Origin: Guillardia theta CCMP2712
Taxonomy: Eukaryota > Cryptophyceae > Pyrenomonadales > Geminigeraceae
Assembly (NCBI RefSeq): GCF_000315625.1
Contig: NW_005434671.1
Coordinates: forward strand, 1,041,170 to 1,105,169
Direction of reading: 5' to 3'
Length of the DNA stretch: 64,000 nt
Under the pieces are notes generated by a model. It saw nothing but the letters and a program-made list of their open reading frames with translations, had not been told where the DNA came from and did no database searches. The translations under genes were made by a program, and so were the position numbers. Shown piece after piece: positions 33,497-44,496 of the stretch. Numbering within the stretch: the first letter of the stretch is position 1; each line of letters opens with the position of its first letter.

Positions 33497-34194
33497 CCCT
33501 GCATGAGAAAGAGAATTAGATTATGAACAGAAGAAGCAGGAGAAGGAAACCGTGAGTTCTACGACATGAACTTTGCAGGCATTCACCCCCTCGTGTCACG
33601 TGACCTGTAAACAACTCACTACAACCTTGTTTATATTCGCGAGACTTTCTTGCTGCCATCATGTCTTCGAGGTTTTCCATGTCTTCTAGCCTCCTCTCCC
33701 TCTCATCTCATCGCTTTCTCACCCTCGATCCATCCTCTACGCGGCTCCCCACCTCTGCCTCCCCCCTCCGCTCTGCCATCGCTTTCCCGGCATTCCAAAA
33801 CAGTAGGCGTAGGAGACCGCAAGGAGCAGGTATAACCATATTGTAATGCTTTTAGACGGCCATCTAAAAGCATTACATTTCATAGATGCCGATCAGCGCG
33901 GCGTACTCGCCGTCGGAGCCGGGCTGCGGCCGGGCCGCGCCGTGTCACTCTCCTTCACATGAGTGCAAGTTCCGACTCGGCCGGCACGGGCAGCAGTAGA
34001 GCAAACTGAATGATGCGTAGTGGAAGCACGGGGAGAATGCATTCAGGCGATTTCAAGTGAACGGAATACTAGTATTCATCAGGTCACAGGAAAACTACAA
34101 TCTAAAACGTGGAAAATACAGAGAGCCTGTATGCATCAATGCTCAAAAGAAAGGTAATTGGGAATTGCAAAACAAGAAAAACACCATGGGTAGG
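33497..34194. other. Intergenic region with a perfect hairpin and a GC-rich block
   Basis: Upstream of the NOTUM-like gene, 33660-33830 has a plus-strand open frame of about 60 codons that begins Ser-rich (MSSRFSMSSSLLSLSSHRF) but lacks a convincing continuation. 33843-33876 is a perfect inverted repeat. 33895-34000 is a GC-rich block like those at 35.2 and 55.5 kb. Confidence 0.45.
33843..33876. repeat. Perfect inverted repeat (14-bp arms, 6-bp loop)
   Basis: GTAATGCTTTTAGA is followed after CGGCCA by its exact reverse complement. It lies in intergenic DNA and is not near a recognised gene end. Confidence 0.95.
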
Positions 34195-35094
34195 TTACAG
34201 GTCACTCACAAACCGGTTATCAAATCTCTCGTCGGATAACCGGCATTCATCCGATATCCCGAAGAAGTTGTAGCGGTTATCAGCAACAAAGTCGTAGAAG
34301 ACATCTCGCACTGGGGAAGGAACAATCTTCAAAGCTGTCGTAGACACAACAGGGGCCAATGGCCACAGAACCGTTCCTTGGCCAAGGCCCTGGAAACGAG
34401 TCAGAGGGGAAGCGAACAGGCTGATTGCAAACCTTTCCGATCCTCAGAATCGCCTCACTCTTGACGTAAGTCTTGCCATCCTCACATGCAAGAACGATGC
34501 TTGATATGTCGTCTGGTCTCCTTCCTCCCCGTTGCAACAGAGCTCTTCCAACTTCTGACTGCAACGCTGCAAACCGGAAGTTTCCTCGCAACTGAGTCGG
34601 GTTGTCCCAATCTAGCATCTGAAGACCATGAATCAGAAGCCTTTACATCCCCATCCTCTATCAGAAGTCATCTCATTTTTCTTACAAAATTCACTCCTCC
34701 GTTGCAAAGATTGCAGACGCCGTCGTAAAGTATCACCGGCCTCGAATCTTTCTCAAAAACCTTTCGGACGATTTCTTGCCACGATGGTGAGGCCATTTCA
34801 CCTTGCGCTGAAAGAAGGCAGTAAGAATCAGAAATCTTAGTGAGATGGAGTAGAGTGACAGCAAGAGATATCCGGACAGCGGAGAGACGATCTAAGAAGG
34901 GACAAACAACCTGTGGCGCTTGCCTTGCATGTTAACCCTGTATATCTGGTGATGCAAGCATTGGTCCTGGAGAGACCCTGTTCTCTTATATTGCGTACAG
35001 CCTTCGAGCAATGTGACACAGCATGGAAACTGGAGCATGGCACAACCAGTAACAAGAGGAGCGCTGCCGTCATTGGCTCCTTGGTTCCTGCCAT
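34195..35094 (-). CDS. DCC-family (DUF393) thiol-disulfide oxidoreductase with a plastid-type bipartite leader
   Basis: ATG 35094 starts MAGTKEPMTAALLLLLVVPC then SSFHAVSHCSKAVRN: a signal peptide whose predicted cleavage after SS leaves Phe at +1. The following basic stretch is typical of plastid import in cryptophytes and other red-lineage complex algae. Exon 2 (about 34810-34690) carries the redox motif VILYDGVCNLCNGGVNF with its CxxC. Exon 3 has RGNFRFAALQSEVGRALL, DDISSIVLACEDGKTYV and KSEAILRIG. The last exon has VRDVFYDFVADNRYNFFG, the usual end of the family. All joins keep frame. Substrate is unknown. The stop at 34195 assumes read-through of a possible GTGAGT donor at about 34210. 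Confidence 0.85.
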
Positions 35095-35961
35095 CTTTCC
35101 CTTTATACCTCTGAACCCATTCTTTTCACTCAACTTCCGCGGGCCCAGTGGCGAGTTGTCACTGGGCCGGCGGTCCGTCACCTCAGTGACCGTACGCCGT
35201 CCGACGGCGACGGTCGGTCCGGGGGGGGGGGGGGGGGGGTGCCGCGGCCGCTATTGGCCGCTGAGCCTGGACTGACCGTCGCGGCGGCCCCGCGGCCTCG
35301 CCGTCCGATCATGATCAGCCGCCGCGCCTCAGGCCCGGGCTGCCATGATCGTGTCGGAGACTCAGAGCTTGGAGGCAGATTCGCACTTGATGAGTCCGAT
35401 CCCCTGTGATTTTAGTCATCTCGTGCGCTGTACGGTACTACTAGTATTAGTCCTCGTACTGATTTTCACTTAACTTTGAGTAAAGTAGTACCACAGGCTG
35501 GGCCCGGTACGGTAGTAACTCGTCCGACTCCGGGCGTCACAGTACCCCTATTTCCCTCCCATGATAGTAGTCTCATCCACCCGGTCCTACACCCCCATCA
35601 CTCTCGCATTTCAGCCCGCCTCCGCCGGAGCCGGCAGGGCCCGGGGCACTACGGCATGGGGGGTGGGGGTCCTCTGCCAGAGACGTTCGGTGCCCCGCTT
35701 GAAATGCCGACCGTACCGCCATTGCTGCGACAGCGCGAGATGAAGCGACGATGAATGAAGTAGAGCGAAGAATGACATCTGAAACCAGGAAGATGAGCGA
35801 CACATTCCGTGTGCCATGTGAGGAATGACTGCAACAACGGGCCCTTTCTGACTTGCTTGCCTCGTGAAAGCTGCAAATCAATCTGACTGTAAAACCAAGG
35901 CTTCTGCGGGTTCGAAGTAGGGTTTTTCTCTTGACAACTTCGGAACAGCTCGGCCATCACT
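35095..35961. other. Intergenic, GC-rich, with poly-G
   Basis: 35140-35400 is dense in CGG/CCG with a G19 run at 35221-35239. 35425-35440 contains TACTACTAGTATTAG. 35470-35720 is moderately GC-rich. Open frames here are compositional. 35720-35960 is the probable promoter of the NSF-N/PDZ gene. Confidence 0.5.
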
Positions 35962-38900
35962 ATGACATCTCATCCTTATAAACTGTTTGTTCAAGCATGC
36001 AATCAGGATGAAGAGGGATTGAATATGATATTCCTGTCAGAATATGATTTCAATGATGTGTTCTCGCTCCAAGATAGCGGTGAACTTTCCAGTCCCAGGT
36101 ATCCCGTGAGCATCAACAACAAGTACGTATACTATGCGAAAATGAGCAGAGACGTAGAGAAGGGATATGTTGCGATGGATTTCGCGCAGAGAAAAACTAT
36201 GAACCTTTCGTTTCAGGATCTAATACAGGTGTCCCCCTTTATGGATAGCCAAGGGAGTGCAAAGGTACTGGATCCGATCCTCTCTCTCGATGCAATCATG
36301 GACTACGGGAGTATCAGAAATGAAGATACTAGCTTCAACCTCAAAACATTGAACAGGACGTTGAGAGACTTGTTGTGCCACCAGGTTTTGCTTCCAAAGC
36401 AGGAGATCATATCCCATGTGCAGGGCCATCGACTGCATTTGAAGGTGTCAAAGTGTGAAACGCTGCTATGTGAGAGCAAGATTTCTTTATGCATGAGCAA
36501 ACATTCAAGGTTAGGAAGTCAATCTGCCTTGTCGCTTCTCCCGAGCACGATCATAAGATCGATTCTTGACATGGCATGGCGAGAAAAGGACACGTTTCCT
36601 GTTGTTACGAAGAACACGACGCTCTGCATTTATCCATCTATTCGTCATGAAGCCATACATGAGCAGTTCAGCCCAATCGTCAACAGAAGCAATTCTGGCA
36701 TAATCTTGGATGACCCGCATAAGCTGTATACTTCACAAAGTTCCAAGAGCTCAATTGAACGAGAAAAATCTTACATCATGTCAAGGAGTCCTGACACATT
36801 CTCAAAATATTTTTCATCAGGAGAACGAGGAACGCTCGCAGGTCTCAAAAGTTCTCGCTCAGAAATCTCAGAAACGAATTTGGTTGGTCACGATGCATAT
36901 GGTGTCATAGATATTGAGATTGTGAGGCGAGGAAAGGATCTGCTTCTGAGTGTAGTCAATGTTGATGCTGGGCTGACTCACCAGCAGTTAAAGGTAGGTG
37001 ACGTTGTCGAGTCGGTGAATGGAAAGAGCGTCATCAACTGGATACCAAGGGATGTCTATCCCTTGTTGTGGGGAGCCTGTGGAACGTTCGTCACCTTTGG
37101 CATTTTGCGAGCTGGTCGGCGAAACTTTGTCACTGTTGAACGCACTCCAGTCAAGTCCAGTTCTGCACTTGAAGATGTAGCATTTGCGAACAGAAAGAGT
37201 ACAAGCAATTTAGATAGAAGTGGTGACAGCTATTCACACAACTTTTCCTCTCCCAACGAAATATCAGCAGAAGATCAGCACAAGAGCAAACAGGTCTGCA
37301 AGATGTCACATGCGAGATCATTGAATAGTCAGTCGTAATTTCTTGGTCTAGATGAATAACATCCCAGCCGGGACACCAGAAGCAGTTTTCAAGGAAGAAC
37401 GCGAGAAAGAGTTCAGGAAGCAAGGTAGGACGTTCGTGTTATCCTGTACCAGAAAGTTTTCACGAGATATTTGAACAGATAGCTTTGATTCTTCGAATAA
37501 GACTGATCAGAATGGAGGCATATATACCGAAGCGATCTTGAGAGCCAAAATGACACAAGTCGAGGAGCTCAATGCAAAGCTAAGCATGGAAAAGGCCAAG
37601 AATGATGACCTTTTGAAGGTGATCTGCCTTCCCTGCTAAAAATTGAGTTTGAGAGCACATTCCTAGCGCTTAAAGGATGCTGAGAGGCAAATATCAGACA
37701 AGGACGAGGAGATCCGAAGGCTGAAACAGGTCTTGCCTAACTATCTCACATTGTTCGAAGTTGAACTTCCGTGCTCAAGATTTGCTCATCTGCAAACCAA
37801 TCGAAAGAAGAAGAAGAGTGCGAAACAATCATCAAGTTAGAAAATGTGAACCCAACACAGATCTGTTTCTACGTGTGATTTTGCTTCTGCAGATGGTTGA
37901 AACGCTTCTCAGCCTCGGGGAACAAGAAGCAGGGCTCTTGAATATCCAGCTGAAATCTGAAAACTCAGAGCTTAAGGACATTCTGCAAATTTTGAAGGGA
38001 ATAGAGTTGACGCAATACGGCTCGGGTACCTTTTGTTTTTGTGAGTTGAACAATCTAACGTACACTCAAGAAATGGCTAATTCGCTCGCGCAAAATGGCA
38101 AACCAAGGAAGACAGACGGGGATTTGCATGTGTCAAGTCAGAACAGGCACGAGAGCGAGTCTGGTCTGCTTTTCTCCCTGCATCAACGAGCATCTTCAAA
38201 AAAATGGGAGGATGAAAAGTCAGCATATCGACATGAATCAAATCATGAGCATCAATTTAGCAATGTATCCCAACACGCCAAAGTCGGAAGCTTAGAAGTC
38301 AGAAGGGAAAAGTCTCAGCTCTCAGATTCCATCTTCGCGGCGACTCAGTCGTTACGTTGTTCGTCACCAGAACTAGAGGAGTTGGCTGAAAGCTTGAGCA
38401 CCACTTCATCGTTCAAACCTCCTCGCAACCAGCACACGTGGGACGAAGTGATATCTACCATTGCAAAGTCACGATCGTATGACTCCAGCGCTGCATGGGC
38501 ATCATACATACACGAAGAAGCGAAGAAAAGGTCGTCATCGCGATTCAGTGACTTCTCGATGCGTTCTGCAGGTCGCACAGAATCCTCAAGAGTTCCATCT
38601 ACTCAGTATTCAGTAAGGACATTCGAGACGAGTTCACTTCCGGAAGCTGTCATCTCAGACGTGGAGAAACTTCTTAAAAGGGGAAAAGCTATCGGACAAA
38701 TCGTCAAGAATCACAAGCTACAGGCATACAACCTGAATGAGCTCCAGGTTGAGAACTATATCAGCTACCTGGCCTCTCTTCCCGGCCGCAAGCCACGATG
38801 GCTTGCCTACTATCGTACGAGAAAATCTTGCTCCCACGCCAACCGGCAAGATCTGGCAAGGATGGAAGACATGCAGAACTCAGACTGCAGCCCAAGCATA

Positions 38901-39083
38901 CATGACAGCGCGTTCGAATCAACATCGAGCCTGTCTGACTTCATGTCCGATGGAAGTTACGATCACAACCTGACCTCGGAGCACGCAGATGCTTGCAAAG
39001 AAATGATGTGTACAGAAGAACAAGACACGACCAACATCCTCATCAACCTGGACAGCAAAGACCCTCAGTACGTTCAAAACTAA
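35962..39083 (+). CDS. NSF-N-like domain, PDZ and coiled-coil protein (novel architecture)
   Basis: Five exons, 35962-37293, 37352-37424, 37479-37618, 37667-37729 and 37893-39083, join exactly in frame for 932 residues. Residues 1-165 resemble the N-terminal double-psi/alpha-beta domain of NSF, the SNARE-disassembly ATPase: YAKMSRDVEKGYVAMDFAQR then KTMNLSFQDLIQVSPF, and a second half with HLKVSKCETL. No AAA module follows. Residues about 311-395 look like a PDZ domain (DAGLTHQQLKVGDVVESVNG ending in a beta strand RRNFVTVERTP). Exons 2-5 start with a charged coiled coil (ILRAKMTQVEELNAKLSMEK, DAERQISDKDEEIRRLKQ). A long Ser-rich region follows, then a helical block VISDVEKLLKRGKAIGQIVK before an acidic tail. 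This suggests an adaptor at membranes or SNARE complexes. The NSF-N assignment is from pattern alone. Confidence 0.75.
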
Positions 39084-39373
39084 TTCTGTGGATAGAGCAC
39101 CCCACCATGAATACAACCTCACATTCCCGCATCCAAAGGAAAGTGATGCATGTGGTTTCGAGATGTATTACATTTCAAGGATCTACTAAACCATAATTCT
39201 ACATTTCATTGTCAAAGAAGTAATAATCTTCTACTGCACGAGCTTTAAACCTGCCTCCTTGAGATGATGTAGATGTAATCTACATCATTCAGAATCTAAG
39301 CCATCCTATACGAACTCTCCCACAATCAAACTTGATATCATCAAGTTTGCACGATTTGCACAGGTGAGCCTAA

Positions 39374-40479
39374 TCAGAAGTTGTACACCCTTGGCTCGAT
39401 CTTCTTCAATGTGTAAACCTGTTGACAGTCATTATCTCTTGGCGTCCACGGGTCCGAGCCACATGAGCAAATAAATTTACCTGATTGCAAGTTGGGCACA
39501 CAAAGGGCTCTTTTGAGGTGACAAGAAACCAGCTGAAGACATCATCAGAAAATCATGCCCAGATGTACCGTGATGCCTACCGGATTTCATTGTTGTTACG
39601 AGTATCACCGCTGGCACAGTCGCCAGGGCATCCAACAATGCGTTCGTCAAAAATAGACTCTATAACGACAGGATTCTCCTTGGTACCAAAAGGAGTAATC
39701 ATCTGTCACCAAGTCATGATGTTGAAAGATGCATGCAAATGCATAAATGCATGCATACGTGCTCGTCAAAAATCTTTTCTCCATTCATTTCTGCCAACAT
39801 TTCTGCTCTCTCGAGACCGGTGGCCTGATCCAGGTTGGTGGGGACTACATTGTCAAGGTTGTCCTGCTGCTTCCAAGTGGGTTCAGGGAGAGGAGCTCTG
39901 CCAGAAAAAGTCCTGACAGCGGATGCACCTGCGGGGAACCCATCAAATATGTGGAGACCAACAGAAAATTAGGTTGCACTGATCGTGGAAGTGGCGTTCG
40001 AGATGATACATGCGCGATCATGCATAGAAGGAGTAACGAATGACATGGATGCATTGAAAAATAGACAACGCATTATCAAGCCGCAATGTTTCCAACACGT
40101 ATCGAAATGAAATGGACACATGTACAACGGAGGAGGAAACTGGAACACGCTGATGCAGGCATCATATTTCCAAACAATTGGAATCAAGAAATCGAGATAT
40201 TTCAACTCAACATGACTCGTATTTCAAGAAGAAATCGTTCCACAGGCGAGCGATTCAAAGGAACAGACAGGGATACTGCAAACATCTCGCGGGTCGCAAG
40301 AGCATCCAACAACCCTAGAAAGGGAATCGTTGCAAACAAAGTGGGGCCAGGGATAGACGAACACAGAAGTGCATTAAACGATGAAGTGCATGCTGAATGG
40401 ACTCACCAGCTGAAACGGATGGTCTGAGGATGCTGCGAGCAGTGAGCGTGAGCGTGCGGGAGAGCGCGCGAGCCGCCAT
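39374..40479 (-). CDS. COX5B: Cytochrome c oxidase subunit 5B (Vb), mitochondrial
   Basis: This is a nuclear-encoded, zinc-binding subunit of respiratory complex IV. Exon 1 starts at ATG 40479 with MAARALSRTLTLTARSILRP, an Arg/Ser-rich amphipathic mitochondrial presequence. An intron of nearly 480 nt leads to ASAVRTFSGRAPLPEPTWKQ (39930-39870), then VVPTNLDQATGLERAEMLAE, the signature block of the family. The next exon has NPVVIESIFDERIVGCPGDC, and a later one EPFVCPTCNQVYTLKKIE, giving the zinc ligands CxxxC and CxxC. The stop is at 39374. Length (about 150 residues) suits the family. Confidence 0.92.
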
Positions 40480-42281
40480 GGAGGCGCGAGGAGAAGCCGC
40501 GAGTGGTTGGACCTAGGGGTAGGGTACTGTCACTCTCATGGGGTAGGGTACTACAGTGGGGTTACAGAGAGAAAGGAGGGGTACCTTACAAGAAGAGCGT
40601 CGAAGTGGGGTGTAGTGAATGCTGGGATTACATACTGGATAATGGGGGTGGGGTGGTTTTCGTTGGAGTTCAAGTGACAGTTCTATGTTTTCGTGGGTGG
40701 AGGTACAAGGCTCAAGCATGCTGAAGCACAGGGGGTGGGTAACATCCTGGACTAAGGGAAGGGTAGGGTACTTTAATGGAAGAACGGGGTATACCTCTCA
40801 GAATATGTGGGGTTGTCGCTAGAAGGAGGGGTCTATCGGGTGTTGTTGCCAATTTGATAAGGGGTGGTGAAATAGGAAGGGTGGGTGATGAAGAGTTGTG
40901 GTATTGTGAGAGTACGCACATCATAACTAAGGGGTAGGGTCCTTCAGAAGTTCTTTGTTTTTGCAAGGGGGTGGAGTAAACACCGTCACATTCTTATAAA
41001 AGTAGGGGGTCTCAAGGTAGGGGTGGTGTAGAGAGACAGATGGGTAGTGGGGAAGAAAACCAGGGTAGGGATCATTTCCAGAAAGTCCATCATTTGGAGG
41101 GTGATGAAGGTCATAATTTTTGTAAGTGGTATGAAGGAAATTTGCGATATGTGCTCCCCATTGGGAGATCCCGTTGGATCCAAGAGGAGGGGTAGCTAAG
41201 ATAAGAGTGAGAGGGGTTGGTGAAGGTCAAGAAAACGATTTTAGATATTTCCAGAAACAGAATCCATCGAAAGGCGAAAAGAATTTTCTTTGATTTGGAA
41301 TGAACTCCGAGTATTTGAAATGTTTTGCTGACGTGTAAAATTAAAATATATCTAAATTTGTACTGTCTGAACAAAGATCCACCCCTTTGTTGTACAGGTT
41401 AATGACATTTAAAGTTTTACAGACGAAAGCCAGTAATCCTTTGAATCATAAAATAATATTCGTTCAGTTTTAAATTGTTCTTTTTGATTACCCTACCCTG
41501 TCAGGGTTCCATCACCCCACCCTACATCTGAGACCTCCATATCTGCTGATTTCCCACACAGGTCATGCCACGACCCCACCCCTTAGTGCAAACTCTCAAA
41601 CAGACGTGGATGCGTTGCCTCACCTACCCCACCCTCCCTACTTTCCTTCACCCCACCCTCCGAGGTCCCTGGCCCCACCCCACCGCTGACACGTATCGAG
41701 CTTACAACCGTTTCGAGAATAACGAGCTTAACGTCTTGTAACGACCTGTTGCAGGGAAGAGACCTTTTACAGATTTTTTTTAAATAAACCAGGGAAGATG
41801 GCAGACCACTTCACGTGTCACCACCCTAGCAACCCACCCTAGCAAACCATACCATAAAAGTACCCCACCCCAGGACTTCTGGAAATCTTCCGCCCTGAAC
41901 CCACCCCCAAGACTCCGCGAATGGTGGGAAAAAAAGACTCTCATTACTACCTAGGGTAGTTTTAAAAGTGGGTCCAAGTACCCCCATCATACAGGGTGCT
42001 ACGGGGGGATTGAACAGATAACCATCTCGAAAAAAAGAGAATTGTTGTCTTATTCGAGCGGCATACTTCATGGCGATGCGTATGTCGGCAGCACGGAGAG
42101 GGGGGCCATGTGGTGGAGGGCGTACGAGGAGTTGGCGAGGAGAGGGAGTAGAGAGAAGGAGAGATGATGTGTGCTCACAGGACACAGATCAGTCTTGACA
42201 ACTGGAACTCTGAATTGATTGTTTCACGACCAGGTTGGTTTGCACTGGGGCTCGATATCGAAAGGGACGGATCTTGTAGGA
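40480..42281. other. Intergenic region with mirrored G-rich and C-rich arrays
   Basis: This is the longest gene-free stretch in the right half. 40500-41210 has GGGGTAGGG and GGGGTGG motifs on the plus strand. 41490-41980 has CCCTACCC and CCCCACCC, so the two flanks are in opposite orientation around an AT-rich core (41220-41480). I see no open frame with family features. Confidence 0.6.
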
Positions 42282-43908
42282 ATGGCAGCGCAGGGAGACA
42301 AGTCCTCTGCAGTGAGATCCTCTGTCATTTCCTTCAAGATGTCTTCATCTCCCTTGTATCCTCTTTCATGATTGCACTCCCCTCCGCAAATTGTGTTTGA
42401 GTCCACCCTTTCTCTAATCTTGCCCTCGTGGAAATATTTCCTACTAACACTGCGCTTGAAGCTTGAAGACGATAATGCGCAGACCGCTCCTATCAAGTTC
42501 AAAATCCTCGCAGGTGTTTGTGTTGTACTGAGTGGCTGGCGTTTACTCTTCTTATAGGTCAAAGCAACTATAAGCTTGCAGAAGAAGTCGCAGCATTCCT
42601 TGGAATGCCATTGATGCAAGCAACAGTTGGAAGGTTCTCCTTACTGCATCCTATCCGAGCCAAATTTGACTTGATATTCAGGTTTTCTGACGGAGAAGTT
42701 AGCGTACAACTTAAAGAGAGCGTGAGAAACGTCCATATATTCGTGATACAGGTCTTGCGATTGGTTGCTCATTGCTATCGTAACCGAGTGCATGCTACCA
42801 GTCAACTTGCCCTCCAGTGAACGAAAATCTTGTCGAGCTCTTCTTCATGATCCGCTGCTTACGTCGCGCTTCAGCAAAAACTGTGACGGTATGTTGGTAG
42901 CGCAAGAGCGCAGGCGTTTTCATGTTTCTCAAATGTCCCATAGGCGATCATCCCGTACTTCGGATACGCTCGTCAGGTCTGCCGAAAAAGATGCCGCCTA
43001 TTGTGCTTTTGACAATCGTGGTGATTGGTCAGGACCGCAAGACACAAGCTCGAGTGCCCATTTCTGCTTCCGATGTCGCCATGATGCTTGAATCTGCGGG
43101 TACAGACCGAGTTCTGGCAGTAGATTTGCATTGTGGGCAGATTCAGGTGTTTTGAACCATTTTCTTTCGATCTGTATCTCATGCACTTCACTCTCTCCAG
43201 GGATTTTTCCATCATACTCCAGTCGACAACCTCACTGCTCTCCGAGACATCGCTCCTTACTTAGTCCGAGAGGTCATCCCTAACTTCAAGGACGACCCGA
43301 TCTGTATCGTTTCACCTGATGCTGGGGGTGTTGCAAGAGCCAAGCTCTTCATGGAGGCAAGTCTTTCTGTCTGCAGTGATCAGGTGTAACAAGTGCTGCA
43401 GGTGCTCGGAAAGTTGGGAGTCTGCAACTTATCACTTGCCATCACGGTGAAGCATCGCTCTTCACCTGGTGTAGTCGAAGGGATGAACGTCGTTGGGGAG
43501 ATCGAGGGCAAAGTGAGTTTGCAGGAAAGAGAATGAACCTGGAAATCCCTGACAATGATGCAGCACTGTATCATCGTGGATGACATGATTGACACTGCGG
43601 GAACCCTGTGCAAAAGTGCAGATACTTTGGTGAGCATTTGAGACTTTCGTACAATGCTGTTTTTCCCTTGAATGTCTGGTTTCGCTCATCTTACACGCCA
43701 TGGTATCCAGATGGAAATGGGTGCGAAGAGTGTGTTGGTGATGATCTACTTCTGGTCTCCTCATCGTTGATTTGTCTCTTCAGGCTTGCGCTACGCACGG
43801 TTTGTTCAACGGAAGCGCGTTGGAACGGATCGAGAAGAGCGTTATGTCGCACGTGATTGTTGCCGACACAATTCCTGCCAAGAAGAACGCTCCCTCTAAG
43901 ATCAAGGT

Positions 43909-43948
<40 letters not shown>

Positions 43949-44328
43949 GGCCAAGAAAGTCGATTACGAGGAGGAGGGGGATAGGAAGACGAGGAAAAGG
44001 AGGAGGGGAGGAAGGAAGACGAGGAGGAGGAGGAGGGTGGGTGGGGAATGGGTGCAGGGGTAGGATAGGGGAGGATGATCCAAACAACAGACAACAAGCA
44101 GAATGCAATGAGATCGAACTTGTTCCTCTAACATGCCGCACAGATTGTCTCTTGCTCGGCCCTCCTGGCGGAGGCGATTGCGTGCATCCAATTTGGTCAG
44201 GTACAGATGATATCCCGGCTGTCTGTAGCAGGTGAATTGACAGGTGCGTGCAGAGTGTGTCGAGTCTCTTCGAGGTCAGAATGACGCCGGTTGCTCAAAG
44301 AATCTCCCTGGCAGACGTTCAGCCATGA
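42282..44328 (+). CDS. PRPS-like: Ribose-phosphate diphosphokinase (PRPP synthetase)
   Basis: The enzyme makes 5-phosphoribosyl 1-diphosphate from ribose 5-phosphate and ATP for nucleotide, His and Trp synthesis. Exon 1 (42282-42311, [10 protein letters not shown]) splices in phase 0 to a piece ending IKFKILAG, then [15 protein letters not shown]. Diagnostic blocks follow: [12 protein letters not shown] (split by an intron), [31 protein letters not shown] with [11 protein letters not shown] (flexible ATP loop), [38 protein letters not shown], the PRPP-binding [20 protein letters not shown], and [17 protein letters not shown]. The last exon ends [19 protein letters not shown]. One exon of about 27 nt (MEMGAKSVL, near 43710) is a microexon. 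About 330 residues, full length. The start is my best choice among short 5' exons. Confidence 0.92.
43905..43950. repeat. (GGACGA)n hexanucleotide repeat in a PRPS intron
   Basis: Seven or so GAGGAC units directly follow the donor after the IKxK codons (about 43903) and begin an intron of roughly 240 nt rich in GGA. Confidence 0.8.
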
Positions 44329-44496
44329 AGGCAGAGGCCTTGCTCCCTCCCACTCGTGTGCTCGAATTTCCCAATGGTACTTCAAAGGGATTTACATTAC
44401 AAGATGTTTCTGTGCACCTGATGCCTCTGAAGAAGGAGGACAGGCAGGCAGTTGCGGCCTGCTGACTCCTCGTTGGAACAAGACAAACATGAAAGA

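Noticed and set aside
33650-33846. Ser-rich plus-strand mini-gene with possible plastid or mitochondrial leader
   Set aside because: About 60 codons with no downstream exon or conserved domain; not enough to call a gene.
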